Positions 7,697 through 16,456 of a stretch of DNA of 57,487 nt are shown one piece after another; positions within the stretch are counted from its first letter, which is position 1, and the number at the start of each line of letters is the position of its first letter. The translations under genes and the position numbers were made by a program. The notes beneath the pieces are model-generated. The model was not told where the DNA came from and searched no databases. It saw nothing but the letters and a program-made list of their open reading frames with translations. The DNA comes from an uncultured Alphaproteobacteria bacterium (GTDB lineage Bacteria > Pseudomonadota > Alphaproteobacteria > UBA9655), in assembly GCA_937967795.1 (NCBI GenBank), contig CALBSK010000063.1:1-57487 (forward strand). Reading direction: 5' to 3'.

Positions 7697-8533
7697 TCAA
7701 TTCATTGTTAACGTTTGTTCATCAATAAGCTCACTTAAAAAGGACGCAAGGCGCCCCAAAGCAAGCCTCGAATTAAGACGATGATCTCCATTTTTGATCA
7801 AGGTCAAAGTCACTTCAGGACTTTTTATGCGCTGAGCCAGCCGCTGGGAAAAAGTCCAAGGAACATCTTGATCAGCAGCACCATGAATAAGATGAACAGG
7901 GCAATGAATATCAAGAGATCTAGGAAGCACAAGATGTTCTCTTCCTTCTTCAATCAGTTGAAGAGTTATAGGAAATCCTTGTTCTTCATACTGAGAAGGG
8001 GTTTGTATAATTCCTTGGCGCATAAAATCTTTACGTTGGTTCTCATTTAAAGAAGCCCAAATCAACTCTTCCGTAAAATCAGGAGCGGAGGCTATCCCTA
8101 CAAGAGCTTTGATCCGTTCAGGTCGCGCAAGAGCTGCCAGGATCATAAGCCAGCCTCCCATGCTAGATCCCACAAGGATAAGAGGACCTTTCGTCACCTC
8201 ATCAATCATCGCAAGGGTATCAGATAGCCACTGTCCAATTGTCCCTTGTGTAAAAACACCAGAAGAAAACCCATGTCCAAAATAATCAAAACGTGTGTAG
8301 GTTTGATTTTTCTGTTCACAAATAGATCCCAAAAAAGTAGCCTTCGTGCCACTCATGTCAGAGTTAAACCCTCCTAAGAAAAGGACTTCGGGAAAACCTT
8401 TATCCTTTTTGACAAGACGATGATAAGCTATAAAATCAGATGTTCCTCTTTTAAGCTTCAAAAAGTGAGGAGGAACAGAGGAAGGAGAATCATTCATTGT
8501 CAACCTTTTCACAGGATCTGTCGTTTCGTTCAT
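7697..8533 (-). CDS. Alpha/beta hydrolase (ABHD10-like serine esterase)
   Basis: A 278-aa cytoplasmic alpha/beta-hydrolase. The nucleophile elbow is 'GSSMGG', the preceding oxyanion region is 'LFLGGFNSDMSGTKA', the acid lies in 'HGAADQDVPW' and the catalytic His in 'NGDHRLNS'. This resembles the ABHD10/palmitoyl-thioesterase-like group common in alphaproteobacteria; the substrate is unknown. The start at 8533 has AGGAG 9 nt upstream. An internal ATG at 8497 is an alternative. With the longer start its 5' end overlaps the 5' end of the divergent glycosyltransferase by 37 bp. Confidence 0.85.
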   Translation of the reverse strand: MNETTDPVKRLTMNDSPSSVPPHFLKLKRGTSDFIAYHRLVKKDKGFPEVLFLGGFNSDMSGTKATFLGSICEQKNQTYTRFDYFGHGFSSGVFTQGTIGQWLSDTLAMIDEVTKGPLILVGSSMGGWLMILAALARPERIKALVGIASAPDFTEELIWASLNENQRKDFMRQGIIQTPSQYEEQGFPITLQLIEEGREHLVLPRSLDIHCPVHLIHGAADQDVPWTFSQRLAQRIKSPEVTLTLIKNGDHRLNSRLALGRLASFLSELIDEQTLTMN

Positions 8534-9708
8534 TTAATACGACTCCTATAATTTTACAAGTTATTCCGACGCTTGGGAATGGTGGCGTAGAAATTGAAAC
8601 ACTTGAAATCGCACATGCCATTGTCCATGCGGGAGGAAAAGCTCTCATCGCTGCCAATATAGGAAAGGCAAAGGAAAAGAGATTAAATGAAGAAATAAAC
8701 TTCAAAAATTTGCCTCTCGATACCAAGAATCCTCTCAAAATCTCTAAGAACGTGAAGCTTTTGAAAGAGCTGATCTTAAAAGAAAAAGTCGATATCGTTC
8801 ACGTGCGCTCACGGGCTCCCGCTTGGAGCGCTTATAAAGCGACGCGTGCTCTCGGTGTCCCTCTTGTAACGACCTATCATGCCGCTTATAGTTCAAGGAC
8901 AGTTTTTAAGACATTTTATAATTCTATTATGGCAAAAGGTGACCGCGTCATTGCCATTTCCCAATTTATTTTAGATCACCTTCTGGAAAGATATGGGGAA
9001 GGCTCTTGGTTTGATCCTTCAAAACTACGTCTCATTCAGCGGGGTATTGATCCTGAGGTCTTTAATCCTGACACTCTTTCCGATGAACATTTAAAGCAGT
9101 TGCGAAAAAGCTGGGGGATCTCTCCTGAAATGCGTCTTATTCTTTTACCCGGAAGGATAAGCCGATCAAAAGGACAAGATTTATTAATCGAAGCTCTTTC
9201 TCGCATGCGACATGCAGAGGTGACCGCAGTCCTTCTTGGATCTGCCCAAGGACACGAAACCTACCGTGACAATCTCTTACAGCTGGCCTCGTCTCTCGAT
9301 TTAGAAGGACGTGTTAAGTGGATTCCTCCTTTTTTAGATATGCCGCTCGCTTACCAGCTCGCTGATATCGTTGTATGTCCCTCTTTTGTACCTGAAGGAT
9401 TTGGAAGAGTGTTGGCAGAAGCCCAAGCTATGAGAAAGCCTATTGTTTCTTCAAATCATGGAGCCGCAAGAGAAGTTATCAAAGATGGCGTTACGGGCTG
9501 GCTTACTCCCCCCGGAGAACCCAATGCCTTAGCACAAGCTTTAGATGACTTACTTGACCTTCCTCCCGACACGCGTGATGAAATGGGAAAGAAAGGCCGC
9601 ATGCGGGTTAAATCTTATTTTTCTAAAGACGCGATGATATCTAAAACCCTTGCTGTTTATGACGAGCTTTTAAGAGAAAGAAATCACCCATGTTTCACAC
9701 ACGGGTGA
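8497..9708 (+). CDS. GT4-family glycosyltransferase
   Basis: A 403-aa GT-B fold glycosyltransferase of family 4. The N-terminal Rossmann part begins 'ILQVIPTLGNGGVE', and the C-terminal nucleotide-sugar part contains 'LILLPGRISRSKGQDLL' and the E-x7-E-like region 'SFVPEGFGRVLAEAQAM'. It probably adds a sugar to lipopolysaccharide or another envelope glycan at the inner membrane face. The start is TTG with AAGGAG 9 nt upstream (8482-8487), which fits the family's usual N-terminus. The gene is divergent from the hydrolase, with overlapping 5' ends. Confidence 0.88.
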   Translation: MSTFSQDLSFRSFNTTPIILQVIPTLGNGGVEIETLEIAHAIVHAGGKALIAANIGKAKEKRLNEEINFKNLPLDTKNPLKISKNVKLLKELILKEKVDIVHVRSRAPAWSAYKATRALGVPLVTTYHAAYSSRTVFKTFYNSIMAKGDRVIAISQFILDHLLERYGEGSWFDPSKLRLIQRGIDPEVFNPDTLSDEHLKQLRKSWGISPEMRLILLPGRISRSKGQDLLIEALSRMRHAEVTAVLLGSAQGHETYRDNLLQLASSLDLEGRVKWIPPFLDMPLAYQLADIVVCPSFVPEGFGRVLAEAQAMRKPIVSSNHGAAREVIKDGVTGWLTPPGEPNALAQALDDLLDLPPDTRDEMGKKGRMRVKSYFSKDAMISKTLAVYDELLRERNHPCFTHG

Positions 9709-9727
9709 TGAAACACTGAAACATACC

Positions 9728-11005
9728 TTAAATTTTCTCATTTCCGCTCTTAGGATACATAAAGGCAGGAACATGATCTCCAAAGCCGGTTTCTTTTTGG
9801 GAAGGCTTCTGGGATTCTGATGTCGCTGTCGTTTTTTTCACCGGCGCGGGTGTTTTCGTTTTTTTCGAGGGATGCTTAAACTCCAGATCTAAGGAATATT
9901 CTGCAATCTTTTTATTTAACGCTTTGAAAATGAGTGCAAGATGTTTTTCTTCAGGGGGAGAAACAAGTGTAAAAGCTTTTCCTTCCTTACCCGCGCGCCC
10001 CGTGCGTCCAATGCGATGAATGTAGTCTTCGGAACTGGTCGGCACATGGAAGTTAATAACTCCTGGCAAATCTTCGATATCAAGCCCTCGGGCAGCGATA
10101 TCACTTGCGATAAGTATGTTGAGATGCCCTTCTTTAAACGCTTTTAACGTTTCATTTCGATTCGTTTGTGCAAGATCTCCATGAAGAGCACCCGCTTTAA
10201 ATCCACTTTTCAGCATTGCATTATAAACACTATCAACCTCGCGTTTCCGATTACAAAAAATAATGGCTTGCTCAAGTTTCTGGTGTTTCAAAAGAGTTTT
10301 TAAAGCTTCCCGCTTATCTTTTTCTAAAACGCGCACGATATATTGTTCAATGTTTGTTGCCGTTTTTGTTGAAGGAGAAATCGTAATCTCTTTGGGCTGA
10401 TTTAAAAATTTTTGAGTCAGCACCCGAATCGGTTGCGGCATGGTGGCTGAAAAAAGAGCGGTCTGATGAGAAGGAAGAAGAGATGCAATCCGTTCAATGT
10501 CAGGAATAAACCCCATATCCAACATTCGATCGGCCTCATCAATAACAAAGACTTTAACATCGTTTAAAAGAATTTTTCCGCGATCATATAAATCTAAAAG
10601 CCGACCTGGCGTTGCAATGAGAACATCCACCCCTTTAGTCAGCTTTTTTTCTTGATCAGCAAAAGACTCGCCTCCAATTAAAAGAGCCACCGTAAAATTA
10701 TGATACTTTCCATAAACAGCAAAGTCATCAGCAACTTGTCCCGCAAGCTCACGCGTCGGTTCAATAATCAATGAGCGCGGCATTCTCGCTTTTGCGCGTC
10801 CCCGCGTCAGCATATCTAAAAGAGGTAAAATGAAGGATGCTGTTTTGCCGGATCCTGTTTGAGCTAAAGCAATGAGATCCCGTCCTTCGAGAAGAAAGGG
10901 AATCGCTTGTTGTTGTATGGGAGTTGGTGATTCATATCCCGCCTCTGCAACCGCTTGAAGGGTTTTAGGAGTCAATCCCAATTTTTCAAATGACATTATT
11001 TTCAT
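9728..11005 (-). CDS. rhlE: DEAD-box RNA helicase, RhlE type
   Basis: A 425-aa ATP-dependent RNA helicase. In order: Q motif ('FEKLGLTPKTLQAVAEAGYE'), Walker A 'AQTGSGKTA', 'PTRELAGQ', 'TPGRLLDL', DEAD box 'VIDEADRMLDMGF', 'SATMP', 'DIAARGLDIEDL' and 'HRIGRTGRAGKEG'. The tail after residue 375 is basic and low-complexity, as in RhlE. Such helicases remodel ribosome assembly intermediates or mRNA. All catalytic motifs are intact. The gene is alone and convergent with the glycosyltransferase 19 bp away. The RhlE subfamily is chosen over SrmB and DbpA by length and tail. Confidence 0.9.
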   Translation of the reverse strand: MKIMSFEKLGLTPKTLQAVAEAGYESPTPIQQQAIPFLLEGRDLIALAQTGSGKTASFILPLLDMLTRGRAKARMPRSLIIEPTRELAGQVADDFAVYGKYHNFTVALLIGGESFADQEKKLTKGVDVLIATPGRLLDLYDRGKILLNDVKVFVIDEADRMLDMGFIPDIERIASLLPSHQTALFSATMPQPIRVLTQKFLNQPKEITISPSTKTATNIEQYIVRVLEKDKREALKTLLKHQKLEQAIIFCNRKREVDSVYNAMLKSGFKAGALHGDLAQTNRNETLKAFKEGHLNILIASDIAARGLDIEDLPGVINFHVPTSSEDYIHRIGRTGRAGKEGKAFTLVSPPEEKHLALIFKALNKKIAEYSLDLEFKHPSKKTKTPAPVKKTTATSESQKPSQKETGFGDHVPAFMYPKSGNEKI

Positions 11006-11207
11006 ACTTTAAAAAAAACTCTCGTCAGATGACCATCTTAAAGGCTGAGTCTTTAACAAAAGTCAAATACTTCTTTAAAGAAAAGTTAAATTGAAACTAC
11101 ATAGCGACTTTTAGGAAACAACTTCTTATAATTTGATGAATTCTAATGAAAAATGTTAGCCCCTCGCCCCATTGGGAATAACGTTTTCTCTAGCGCGCCC
11201 CCCCCAA

Positions 11208-11225
11208 TCCTCGCGAAGGCGGGGA
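11208..11225. repeat. GC-rich palindromic repeat, intergenic copy
   Basis: TCCTCGC-GAAG-GCGGGGA forms a 7-bp hairpin with one G-T pair, in a C-rich patch inside otherwise AT-rich intergenic DNA. The same design (TCCCCGC-GGAG-GCGGGGA) occurs inside a gene at 38390 and a related one at 57390. It could also act as a weak terminator after tatB. Confidence 0.6.
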
Positions 11226-11273
11226 TGGCATTATGGTATAAAGTTACCATAAAAGGAAACATAAAATTTTATT

Positions 11274-11489
11274 CTATTTTTTATTCTTTTTTTGTTTTTC
11301 TTTGTAATCCTCTACCTCTTTTATAGGATGAATGGCTCCAAATTCAGCCATAAACTCATTTGAAAGGGCACGCAAGGTCCGGATAAACCGTCCCAACATA
11401 TAAAGAAACTTGGGCAGATCTTTAGGGCCAATGATCACAAAAGCCAAAAGGACAATGACAAGAAACTCAACCCAGCTTGCAAGGTTCAT
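11274..11489 (-). CDS. tatB: Twin-arginine translocase subunit TatB (short)
   Basis: A 71-aa TatA/B-type protein with one N-terminal membrane helix (about 6-22), the TatB hallmark 'IIGPKDLPK' hinge and an amphipathic helix ('FLYMLGRFIRTLRAL'), then a charged tail. TatB binds Tat signal peptides together with TatC. It is much shorter than the 150-200 aa usual in free-living relatives. The start overlaps the end of tatA by 4 bp. tatC, normally next, is not present downstream; only a repeat-bearing gap and the helicase gene follow. Confidence 0.85.
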   Translation of the reverse strand: MNLASWVEFLVIVLLAFVIIGPKDLPKFLYMLGRFIRTLRALSNEFMAEFGAIHPIKEVEDYKEKQKKNKK

Positions 11490-11674
11490 GAATCTTTCTC
11501 TGATTTGGAGGTGTCTGAAAGAAGGTGGGGCTTGCCCTCCCCTTCTTTCAGGCCGTCCTTGAAAGCTCTAAGCCCTTTTGCTAGATCGGTCATAATGGAA
11601 GGAAGTCGCTTGGCGCCAAAGACCATAAGCACCGCGATGAGAACAAGAAGAAGATGGCTTAAACTGAGTCCCAT
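11486..11674 (-). CDS. tatA: Twin-arginine translocase subunit TatA
   Basis: A 62-aa protein with one membrane helix (about 4-20), the 'FGAKRLPSI' hinge typical of TatA and an amphipathic helix ('MTDLAKGLRAFKDGLKEGEG'). TatA oligomers form the conducting element of the Tat pathway for folded proteins. It follows the M50 protease gene after about 70 bp and overlaps tatB by 4 bp. The separation of TatA from TatB rests on the FG versus GP hinge. Confidence 0.88.
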   Translation of the reverse strand: MGLSLSHLLLVLIAVLMVFGAKRLPSIMTDLAKGLRAFKDGLKEGEGKPHLLSDTSKSEKDS

Positions 11675-11741
11675 AAGAAAATTCCTTTTTCACGTCTCAT
11701 GATATATTATCCCAATGCAATACCAATATATATCTCTTTTT

Positions 11742-12401
11742 TCAGGATAATCCAGCTAAAAGCGAGATAAATTCAATAATTATTTTAATCGGATGCAAAA
11801 TAAGCCAGGAAAGAACGTTAATACCAAAAAGGGGTGGGATCAAAAGAAAGCCAAAAATTACTAAAATACCATAGGGCTCAAGACGGCTCAACGGAAGGGC
11901 AAGGAAATCTGGTAAAAGTCCTACCACCACACGGCCTCCGTCCAAGGGAGGAAGAGGAATCATATTAAAGACAGCAAGGGTCACGTTTATCCAAAGAGAA
12001 ACCGTCAACATTTCTTGAAAGAGGGGGCTAATGTCAGGAGGGGAAAAGACAAGAAGATGAAAGAAGAGTGCGGAAATATAAGCTAATAATAGATTCGTTG
12101 CAGGACCGGCTCCCGCCACAAAAATACTATCTCTTCTGGGATTGTGAAGACGATCAAAGTTGACAGGAACGGGTTTAGCATACCCAAATAGAACAGGCGA
12201 GCCGATAAGCAGTAAAATACCGGGCAAAAGAAGTGTTCCAAAAAGGTCCACATGACGCAAAGGATTCAAAGAAATCCGTCCCATCAGCTTTGCGGTGTTA
12301 TCTCCAAAACGAAGGGCTGCGTACCCATGGGCTGCTTCATGAAGGGTGATGGCTAAAAGAATAGGCATACCCATAATGATGATACGAAGAAGAATGTCCA
12401 T
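11742..12401 (-). CDS. Site-2 protease family (M50) membrane metalloprotease
   Basis: A 219-aa integral membrane zinc protease. The metal site is 'HEAAHG' (HExxH) in the first membrane segment, with the second motif 'NMIPLPPLDGGRV' supplying the third ligand. Four to five further hydrophobic segments are visible. Members cleave transmembrane substrates, but for this short rhomboid-sized branch targets are mostly unknown. Its start abuts the nagZ stop by 1 bp in the argS-SPOR-nagZ operon. This is the place where scpA-scpB usually sit in alphaproteobacteria. Confidence 0.87.
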   Translation of the reverse strand: MDILLRIIIMGMPILLAITLHEAAHGYAALRFGDNTAKLMGRISLNPLRHVDLFGTLLLPGILLLIGSPVLFGYAKPVPVNFDRLHNPRRDSIFVAGAGPATNLLLAYISALFFHLLVFSPPDISPLFQEMLTVSLWINVTLAVFNMIPLPPLDGGRVVVGLLPDFLALPLSRLEPYGILVIFGFLLIPPLFGINVLSWLILHPIKIIIEFISLLAGLS

Positions 12402-13330
12402 TATAAGGCCTTCTTATGTACTTGGAAAGAAAAGGAAGTGAGGCCTTCCATAACTTCTCTCATCTCGTCTATTTGTCCAGAACAATGCAAAACAGCATCA
12501 CATCCTGCTTGTAAGGAAGAATAGGCGCGCATGGCAAAAGAACCTGTGAGAGCTTTCATTCCCAAATCATCACTGATAAGAAAGCCTCGAAAGCCAATTT
12601 CTCCCCTTATAACTTCTTCAATTACGAGGGAAGATTGGGTTGCGGGATGATAAGGGTCGATTGCAGAATACACAATATGGGCGGTCATAGCCCATGGACA
12701 ATTGGCGTTCAGTTTAAAGGGTAGAAAATGAGCACGTAACTCCTGATGAGAAAGAGATATAACGGGCAAAGCATGGTGGCTATCACACGTAGCAGCTCCA
12801 TGGCCAGGAATATGCTTCATAACAGGAATAATCCCTTGTTCTTGAAGGGCTTGAATGGCAATCGATCCCCATTCAGCAACAACGTAAGGATCAGCACTAA
12901 AAGTGCGATCTCCCATAATAGGATCTGCACCTGGAATTCTAAGGTCCAAAACAGGGGCACAGTTTACTGTAATGCCAACTTCCCTTAAATCCTGTGCGAT
13001 GTGTGTATAAGCTGTATAGACCCGCTTTTTTGATTCTTCAAGTGTTCCTATAGCAAGATCTGCACTTGAGGGAGGGGGGGACCAGAAAGGTTCTCTCAAA
13101 CGCGCCACTCGCCCCCCCTCTTGATCAATGAGGATAGGCGGATTTTCATGATGAAGAGTTGATTTTAACTCATCAATCAAGCCTTTAAGTTGAGGTTTAT
13201 CCTGGATATTCCGTTTAAAAAGAATAAAGCCTAAAGGCTGGGTATTTTTAAAAAAAATTCTTTCTTCTTTCGTTAGTGAAGGGCCTGAACATCCAAAAAT
13301 AACAGGAGAAGAGGAATTACTGAATGACAA
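12401..13330 (-). CDS. nagZ: Beta-N-acetylhexosaminidase NagZ
   Basis: A glycoside hydrolase family 3 enzyme that removes N-acetylglucosamine from anhydromuropeptides in the cytoplasm during peptidoglycan recycling. Seen are 'IFGCSGPSLTKEE' at the start, 'LIDQEGGRVARL', the signature 'MKHIPGHGAATCDSHHALP' containing the catalytic His-Asp loop, and 'LISDDLGMKALTG' with the nucleophile Asp. I place the start at a TTG (13328-13330) behind AGGTGGGG. An upstream ATG at 13393 would add 21 residues unlike the family and overlap the SPOR gene by 77 bp. With TTG the overlap is 14 bp. Confidence 0.9.
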   Translation of the reverse strand: MSFSNSSSPVIFGCSGPSLTKEERIFFKNTQPLGFILFKRNIQDKPQLKGLIDELKSTLHHENPPILIDQEGGRVARLREPFWSPPPSSADLAIGTLEESKKRVYTAYTHIAQDLREVGITVNCAPVLDLRIPGADPIMGDRTFSADPYVVAEWGSIAIQALQEQGIIPVMKHIPGHGAATCDSHHALPVISLSHQELRAHFLPFKLNANCPWAMTAHIVYSAIDPYHPATQSSLVIEEVIRGEIGFRGFLISDDLGMKALTGSFAMRAYSSLQAGCDAVLHCSGQIDEMREVMEGLTSFSFQVHKKAL

Positions 13331-14081
13331 GACACCCCACCTTTCTGCCTTTAAGGTTTGTGCACGTCTTTTTTGCTTCTTCAGCATTTTCAAAGGGCCC
13401 TGTGCGTAACCGATAATAAATCCCTTGGTCCGCTCCTAGATCAACTTTTTGGATGGTTGGTTCAAGCCCTTCTAAAATATCCTTATGGTTTTTCGAAAGC
13501 CGCTCCCATTCTGATTCAGCCATATCCTGGCTTTTGAGGGAAGCTAATTGAATGAAAATACTTCCTTGGATCCCTTTTTCGGCTAGCCCAAGTTTTTTTT
13601 CAGGCAATTCTTCAATCAACTCCTCGATAGATGTAATACGGGTTGGAAGTTCTGTTGGTTTTTCCAGCTCAAGATCTTGAGGTACATATTGTTCAACCAT
13701 CTTCATAGGGGAAGCATCATTTGACTCATCATCCTTGTTTTGCGTTAAAGGAGGATGAGGATCGGGGAGAATATGTTCCACCACAGGGGTATTTTGATCA
13801 CTCCGGATACGTCCATATACAAGTTTATCTTGATGGCTAATATTGGGAACACCCTGATCCTCAGCTTTAATTTTAAAAGGAGTCTCATCGGTCTTAATAA
13901 GAGTAAGCTCAATCTTATTATCGTTTCGATTTGCGGATGAATATAAATACCAAAGGGTGATAATCAGTATCACGAGAAGGAGAAGAAAAATAATGTAACG
14001 AAGGGGACTAGAGAAATGAAACCAACCTTCTTGTTGAGGTTCTTTCCACAAACGATCATCATCATTGGGTGAAAATGTCAT
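13317..14081 (-). CDS. SPOR-domain membrane protein
   Basis: A 254-aa single-pass inner membrane protein. It has an N-terminal cytoplasmic tail, one membrane helix (about 29-48), a long low-complexity periplasmic linker, and a C-terminal SPOR domain (about 170-254: 'GSIFIQLASLKSQDMAESEW ... YYRLRTGPFENAEEAKKTC'). SPOR domains bind glycan strands lacking stem peptides at division sites, so a role in septal wall remodelling is likely. Its place between argS and nagZ is conserved across alphaproteobacteria. It overlaps argS by 4 bp. Confidence 0.88.
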   Translation of the reverse strand: MTFSPNDDDRLWKEPQQEGWFHFSSPLRYIIFLLLLVILIITLWYLYSSANRNDNKIELTLIKTDETPFKIKAEDQGVPNISHQDKLVYGRIRSDQNTPVVEHILPDPHPPLTQNKDDESNDASPMKMVEQYVPQDLELEKPTELPTRITSIEELIEELPEKKLGLAEKGIQGSIFIQLASLKSQDMAESEWERLSKNHKDILEGLEPTIQKVDLGADQGIYYRLRTGPFENAEEAKKTCTNLKGRKVGCLVIQ

Positions 14082-15835
14082 TCTCTCATCTCCTTAACAG
14101 GGGTAACACCAAATATGTGCAGGCCTGCTGCAATGACATAAGAAACGCCTTCGAGCATGGCAAGCCGAGCTCGGGTAAGTTCTTGATTTTGAGGAACAAT
14201 AAAGCGCAACACAGTATTTTCCTTTCCTTTGTTCCATAACATATGAAATTGTTGGGCGATTTCATAGAGATAATAACAGAGCCGATGCGGCTCACGCGCA
14301 AGCGCTGCAATTTCGACTTGCCGAGGCCAACCTGCTAAAAGTTTTAAAAGATGCAGCTCATCTGCATCCTTTAAAAGAGCTAAAGAATGGGCAGGTGTCT
14401 TTTCCCAATTGGGGAGCAATTCACTTGCCATGCGCATAACTGAATGACAACGCGCATGAGCATATTGAATATAGAAAACGGGGTTGTCTTTTGTTTGTTC
14501 GAGAACCTTTTGAAAATCAAAATCGAGGGGAGCATCGCTTTTTCGACTGATCATCATAAAACGAAAAACATCTTTCCCTACTTTTTCAATCACATCGCGA
14601 ACTTCAATAAAAGTTCCCGCTCGCTTCGACATTTTAACAGGTCGCCCCCCTTCTGTAAAATTCACAAGCTGACACATAATGATATCGAGATGTCCTTTTC
14701 CTTTCGTAACCGCCTTAACAGCGGCGGTCACTCGTTTAACCGAGCCAATATGGTCTGCCCCCCATACATTGATCATTTGGAAATATCCGCGGCGGAATTT
14801 ATCATAGTGATACGCAATATCTCCTGCAAAATAAGTCCATGACCCATTGGATTTTTGAAGAGCGCGGTCCGTATCATCCCCAAATTCAGTGGAACGGAAG
14901 AGCATTTGAAGGCGCGGTTCCCAATCGTCTATGACTTTTCCTTTGGGAGGGGGCAGGATGCCTTCATAAATAAAGCCCTCTTCCGTAAGGACTTTAACGG
15001 CAGCCTCCATAGTACCCGCATGGTGAAGTTCGGTTTCAAACGTAAAAACTTCATGAAAAATTCCCATGAGATCTAAAGCTTTCCGGATTTGAGCCATCAT
15101 GGCATTAACGGCAAATTCACGGAAGGGCTCAAGCCATTCCTTTTCTGGAATGGAGAGCCATCGTGTCCCATCACGTTCGGCGAGAGCCTTTCCTACCTCT
15201 TTTAAATAGTCGCCCGGATAATACCCTTCTGGGATGGCCGGTATTTTTTCTCCCAAAGCTTCTCGATAGCGTAAATAGGTTGACTTCGCGAGTTTTTCAG
15301 CCTGGGCACCTGCATCATTGACATAATACTCACGCAAAACACGATACCCAACTTTTTCGAGAAGATTTGCAAGAACATCAGCAACAACAGCCACACGCCC
15401 ATGACCCGCATGAATAGGCCCTGTGGGGTTGGCTGAAACATATTCAAGGTTAATTTTTTCTCCAAGCCCTATTGTGGATGACCCGTAATCTTCTTTTTTG
15501 TCTAAAATGGTGATGAGGTGTTGATACCAAAATGAGGGAGAGAGTTTAAGGTTTACAAAACCAGGCCCTGCGATTGAAACCTCTTCAACGTAAGGGAGGA
15601 TCTTCAATTCTTCACCCATTAATTCACCCAGCTCTCGCGGATTTCTTTGTGCAGGTTTGGCTAAAACCATAGCCGCATTCGTAGCCAAGTCCCCATGAGA
15701 AGGATCTCGAGGAGGTTCGGTTGTTATTTTCTCAAAATCAAGATTTTCTGGCAAAAGGCCTTTTTTTACAAGGTTCTCCAGAACCTTTAAAATCTCGTCC
15801 CGAAAAGTATGGAAAAAATTCATTTCAATCACCAA
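14078..15835 (-). CDS. argS: Arginyl-tRNA synthetase
   Basis: A 585-aa class I synthetase charging tRNA-Arg. It has the Arg-tRNA synthetase N-terminal (Add1) domain (about 1-90), the HIGH-like motif 'ANPTGPIHAGHGR', the KMSK loop 'VKMSKRAGTF' and the DALR anticodon-binding domain at the C-terminus ('VLRFIVPQNQELTRARLAML'). Length is normal for bacteria. It is the first gene of the operon argS-SPOR-nagZ-M50-tatA-tatB and is divergent from erpA, as in other alphaproteobacteria; the usual dGTPase gene between the two is missing. Confidence 0.96.
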   Translation of the reverse strand: MVIEMNFFHTFRDEILKVLENLVKKGLLPENLDFEKITTEPPRDPSHGDLATNAAMVLAKPAQRNPRELGELMGEELKILPYVEEVSIAGPGFVNLKLSPSFWYQHLITILDKKEDYGSSTIGLGEKINLEYVSANPTGPIHAGHGRVAVVADVLANLLEKVGYRVLREYYVNDAGAQAEKLAKSTYLRYREALGEKIPAIPEGYYPGDYLKEVGKALAERDGTRWLSIPEKEWLEPFREFAVNAMMAQIRKALDLMGIFHEVFTFETELHHAGTMEAAVKVLTEEGFIYEGILPPPKGKVIDDWEPRLQMLFRSTEFGDDTDRALQKSNGSWTYFAGDIAYHYDKFRRGYFQMINVWGADHIGSVKRVTAAVKAVTKGKGHLDIIMCQLVNFTEGGRPVKMSKRAGTFIEVRDVIEKVGKDVFRFMMISRKSDAPLDFDFQKVLEQTKDNPVFYIQYAHARCHSVMRMASELLPNWEKTPAHSLALLKDADELHLLKLLAGWPRQVEIAALAREPHRLCYYLYEIAQQFHMLWNKGKENTVLRFIVPQNQELTRARLAMLEGVSYVIAAGLHIFGVTPVKEMRE

Positions 15836-15926
15836 ATGTCAAGTCATACGGATCACTTTTAGCACAGAGAGAGTGAATCGTCCAATAGACTGTTCTTTGT
15901 GAAACAGTTGGATTAAGATAGAAATT

Positions 15927-16277
15927 ATGAATTGTATGGATTTCAAGATGACAGTGACACTTACGGAAAATGCGGCCAAGAAGATTCTGAGTCTTATAGA
16001 AGAAGAATCAAGTCCAACCCCCCCCAAGTTCCGTATCATGATTTCGGGCGGGGGATGTGCCGGTTTTCAATATGGCTTTTCCTTGGATTATTCCTCTCAT
16101 GATGATGACACGGTCTTTGAGGATAAGAAAGTGACGCTTGTTGTGGATGAGGCTTCTCTTCCTTTTCTCGAAGGAGCTGAAATTGATTTTGTAGAAGAGC
16201 TTATCGGAGCTTCTTTCCAAATTAAAAATCCCAACGCAAGTTCATCTTGTGGATGCGGAAGTTCTTTTTCGATTTAA
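15927..16277 (+). CDS. erpA: Iron-sulfur cluster insertion protein ErpA
   Basis: A 116-aa A-type Fe-S carrier. The three conserved cysteines are visible: one in 'SGGGCAGFQYGF' and two in 'SSSCGCGSSFSI' at the C-terminus, the ligands that receive and donate [2Fe-2S]/[4Fe-4S] clusters. The C-G-C-G ending and divergence from argS match alphaproteobacterial erpA. In-frame ATGs at 15927, 15936 and 15948 are possible; the family's usual 'MTVTLTENAAKKI' start corresponds to 15948, with only a weak GGA upstream. Confidence 0.93.
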   Translation: MNCMDFKMTVTLTENAAKKILSLIEEESSPTPPKFRIMISGGGCAGFQYGFSLDYSSHDDDTVFEDKKVTLVVDEASLPFLEGAEIDFVEELIGASFQIKNPNASSSCGCGSSFSI

Positions 16278-16418
16278 CCAAGGATGTATTGTTAGAATGA
16301 GTGTACGGAATTTCAAAAAGGTAATCTTTTCAATAAAAAGTTCCCTTCCGCCTCATTTCTGAAATTTTGTTCTTTATCCCGCTCTCCCTCAAATAAATCC
16401 AAGGTAGGGCGGGTTAAA

Positions 16419-16442
16419 ATGCTCACAGTTTCCTGTGAGCAT
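16419..16442 (-). terminator. Hairpin after the parvulin gene
   Basis: A perfect 10-bp stem ATGCTCACAG / CTGTGAGCAT with a 4-nt loop. On the minus strand it is followed by TTTTAA and lies 15 bp past the stop of the 16457-17365 gene, so it is a likely rho-independent terminator. Confidence 0.75.
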
Positions 16443-16456
16443 AAGCCTCTAAAGAA

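Noticed and set aside
9916..10147. Open frames on both strands within the helicase gene
   Set aside because: They are shadows of rhlE, without ribosome sites or recognisable protein features.
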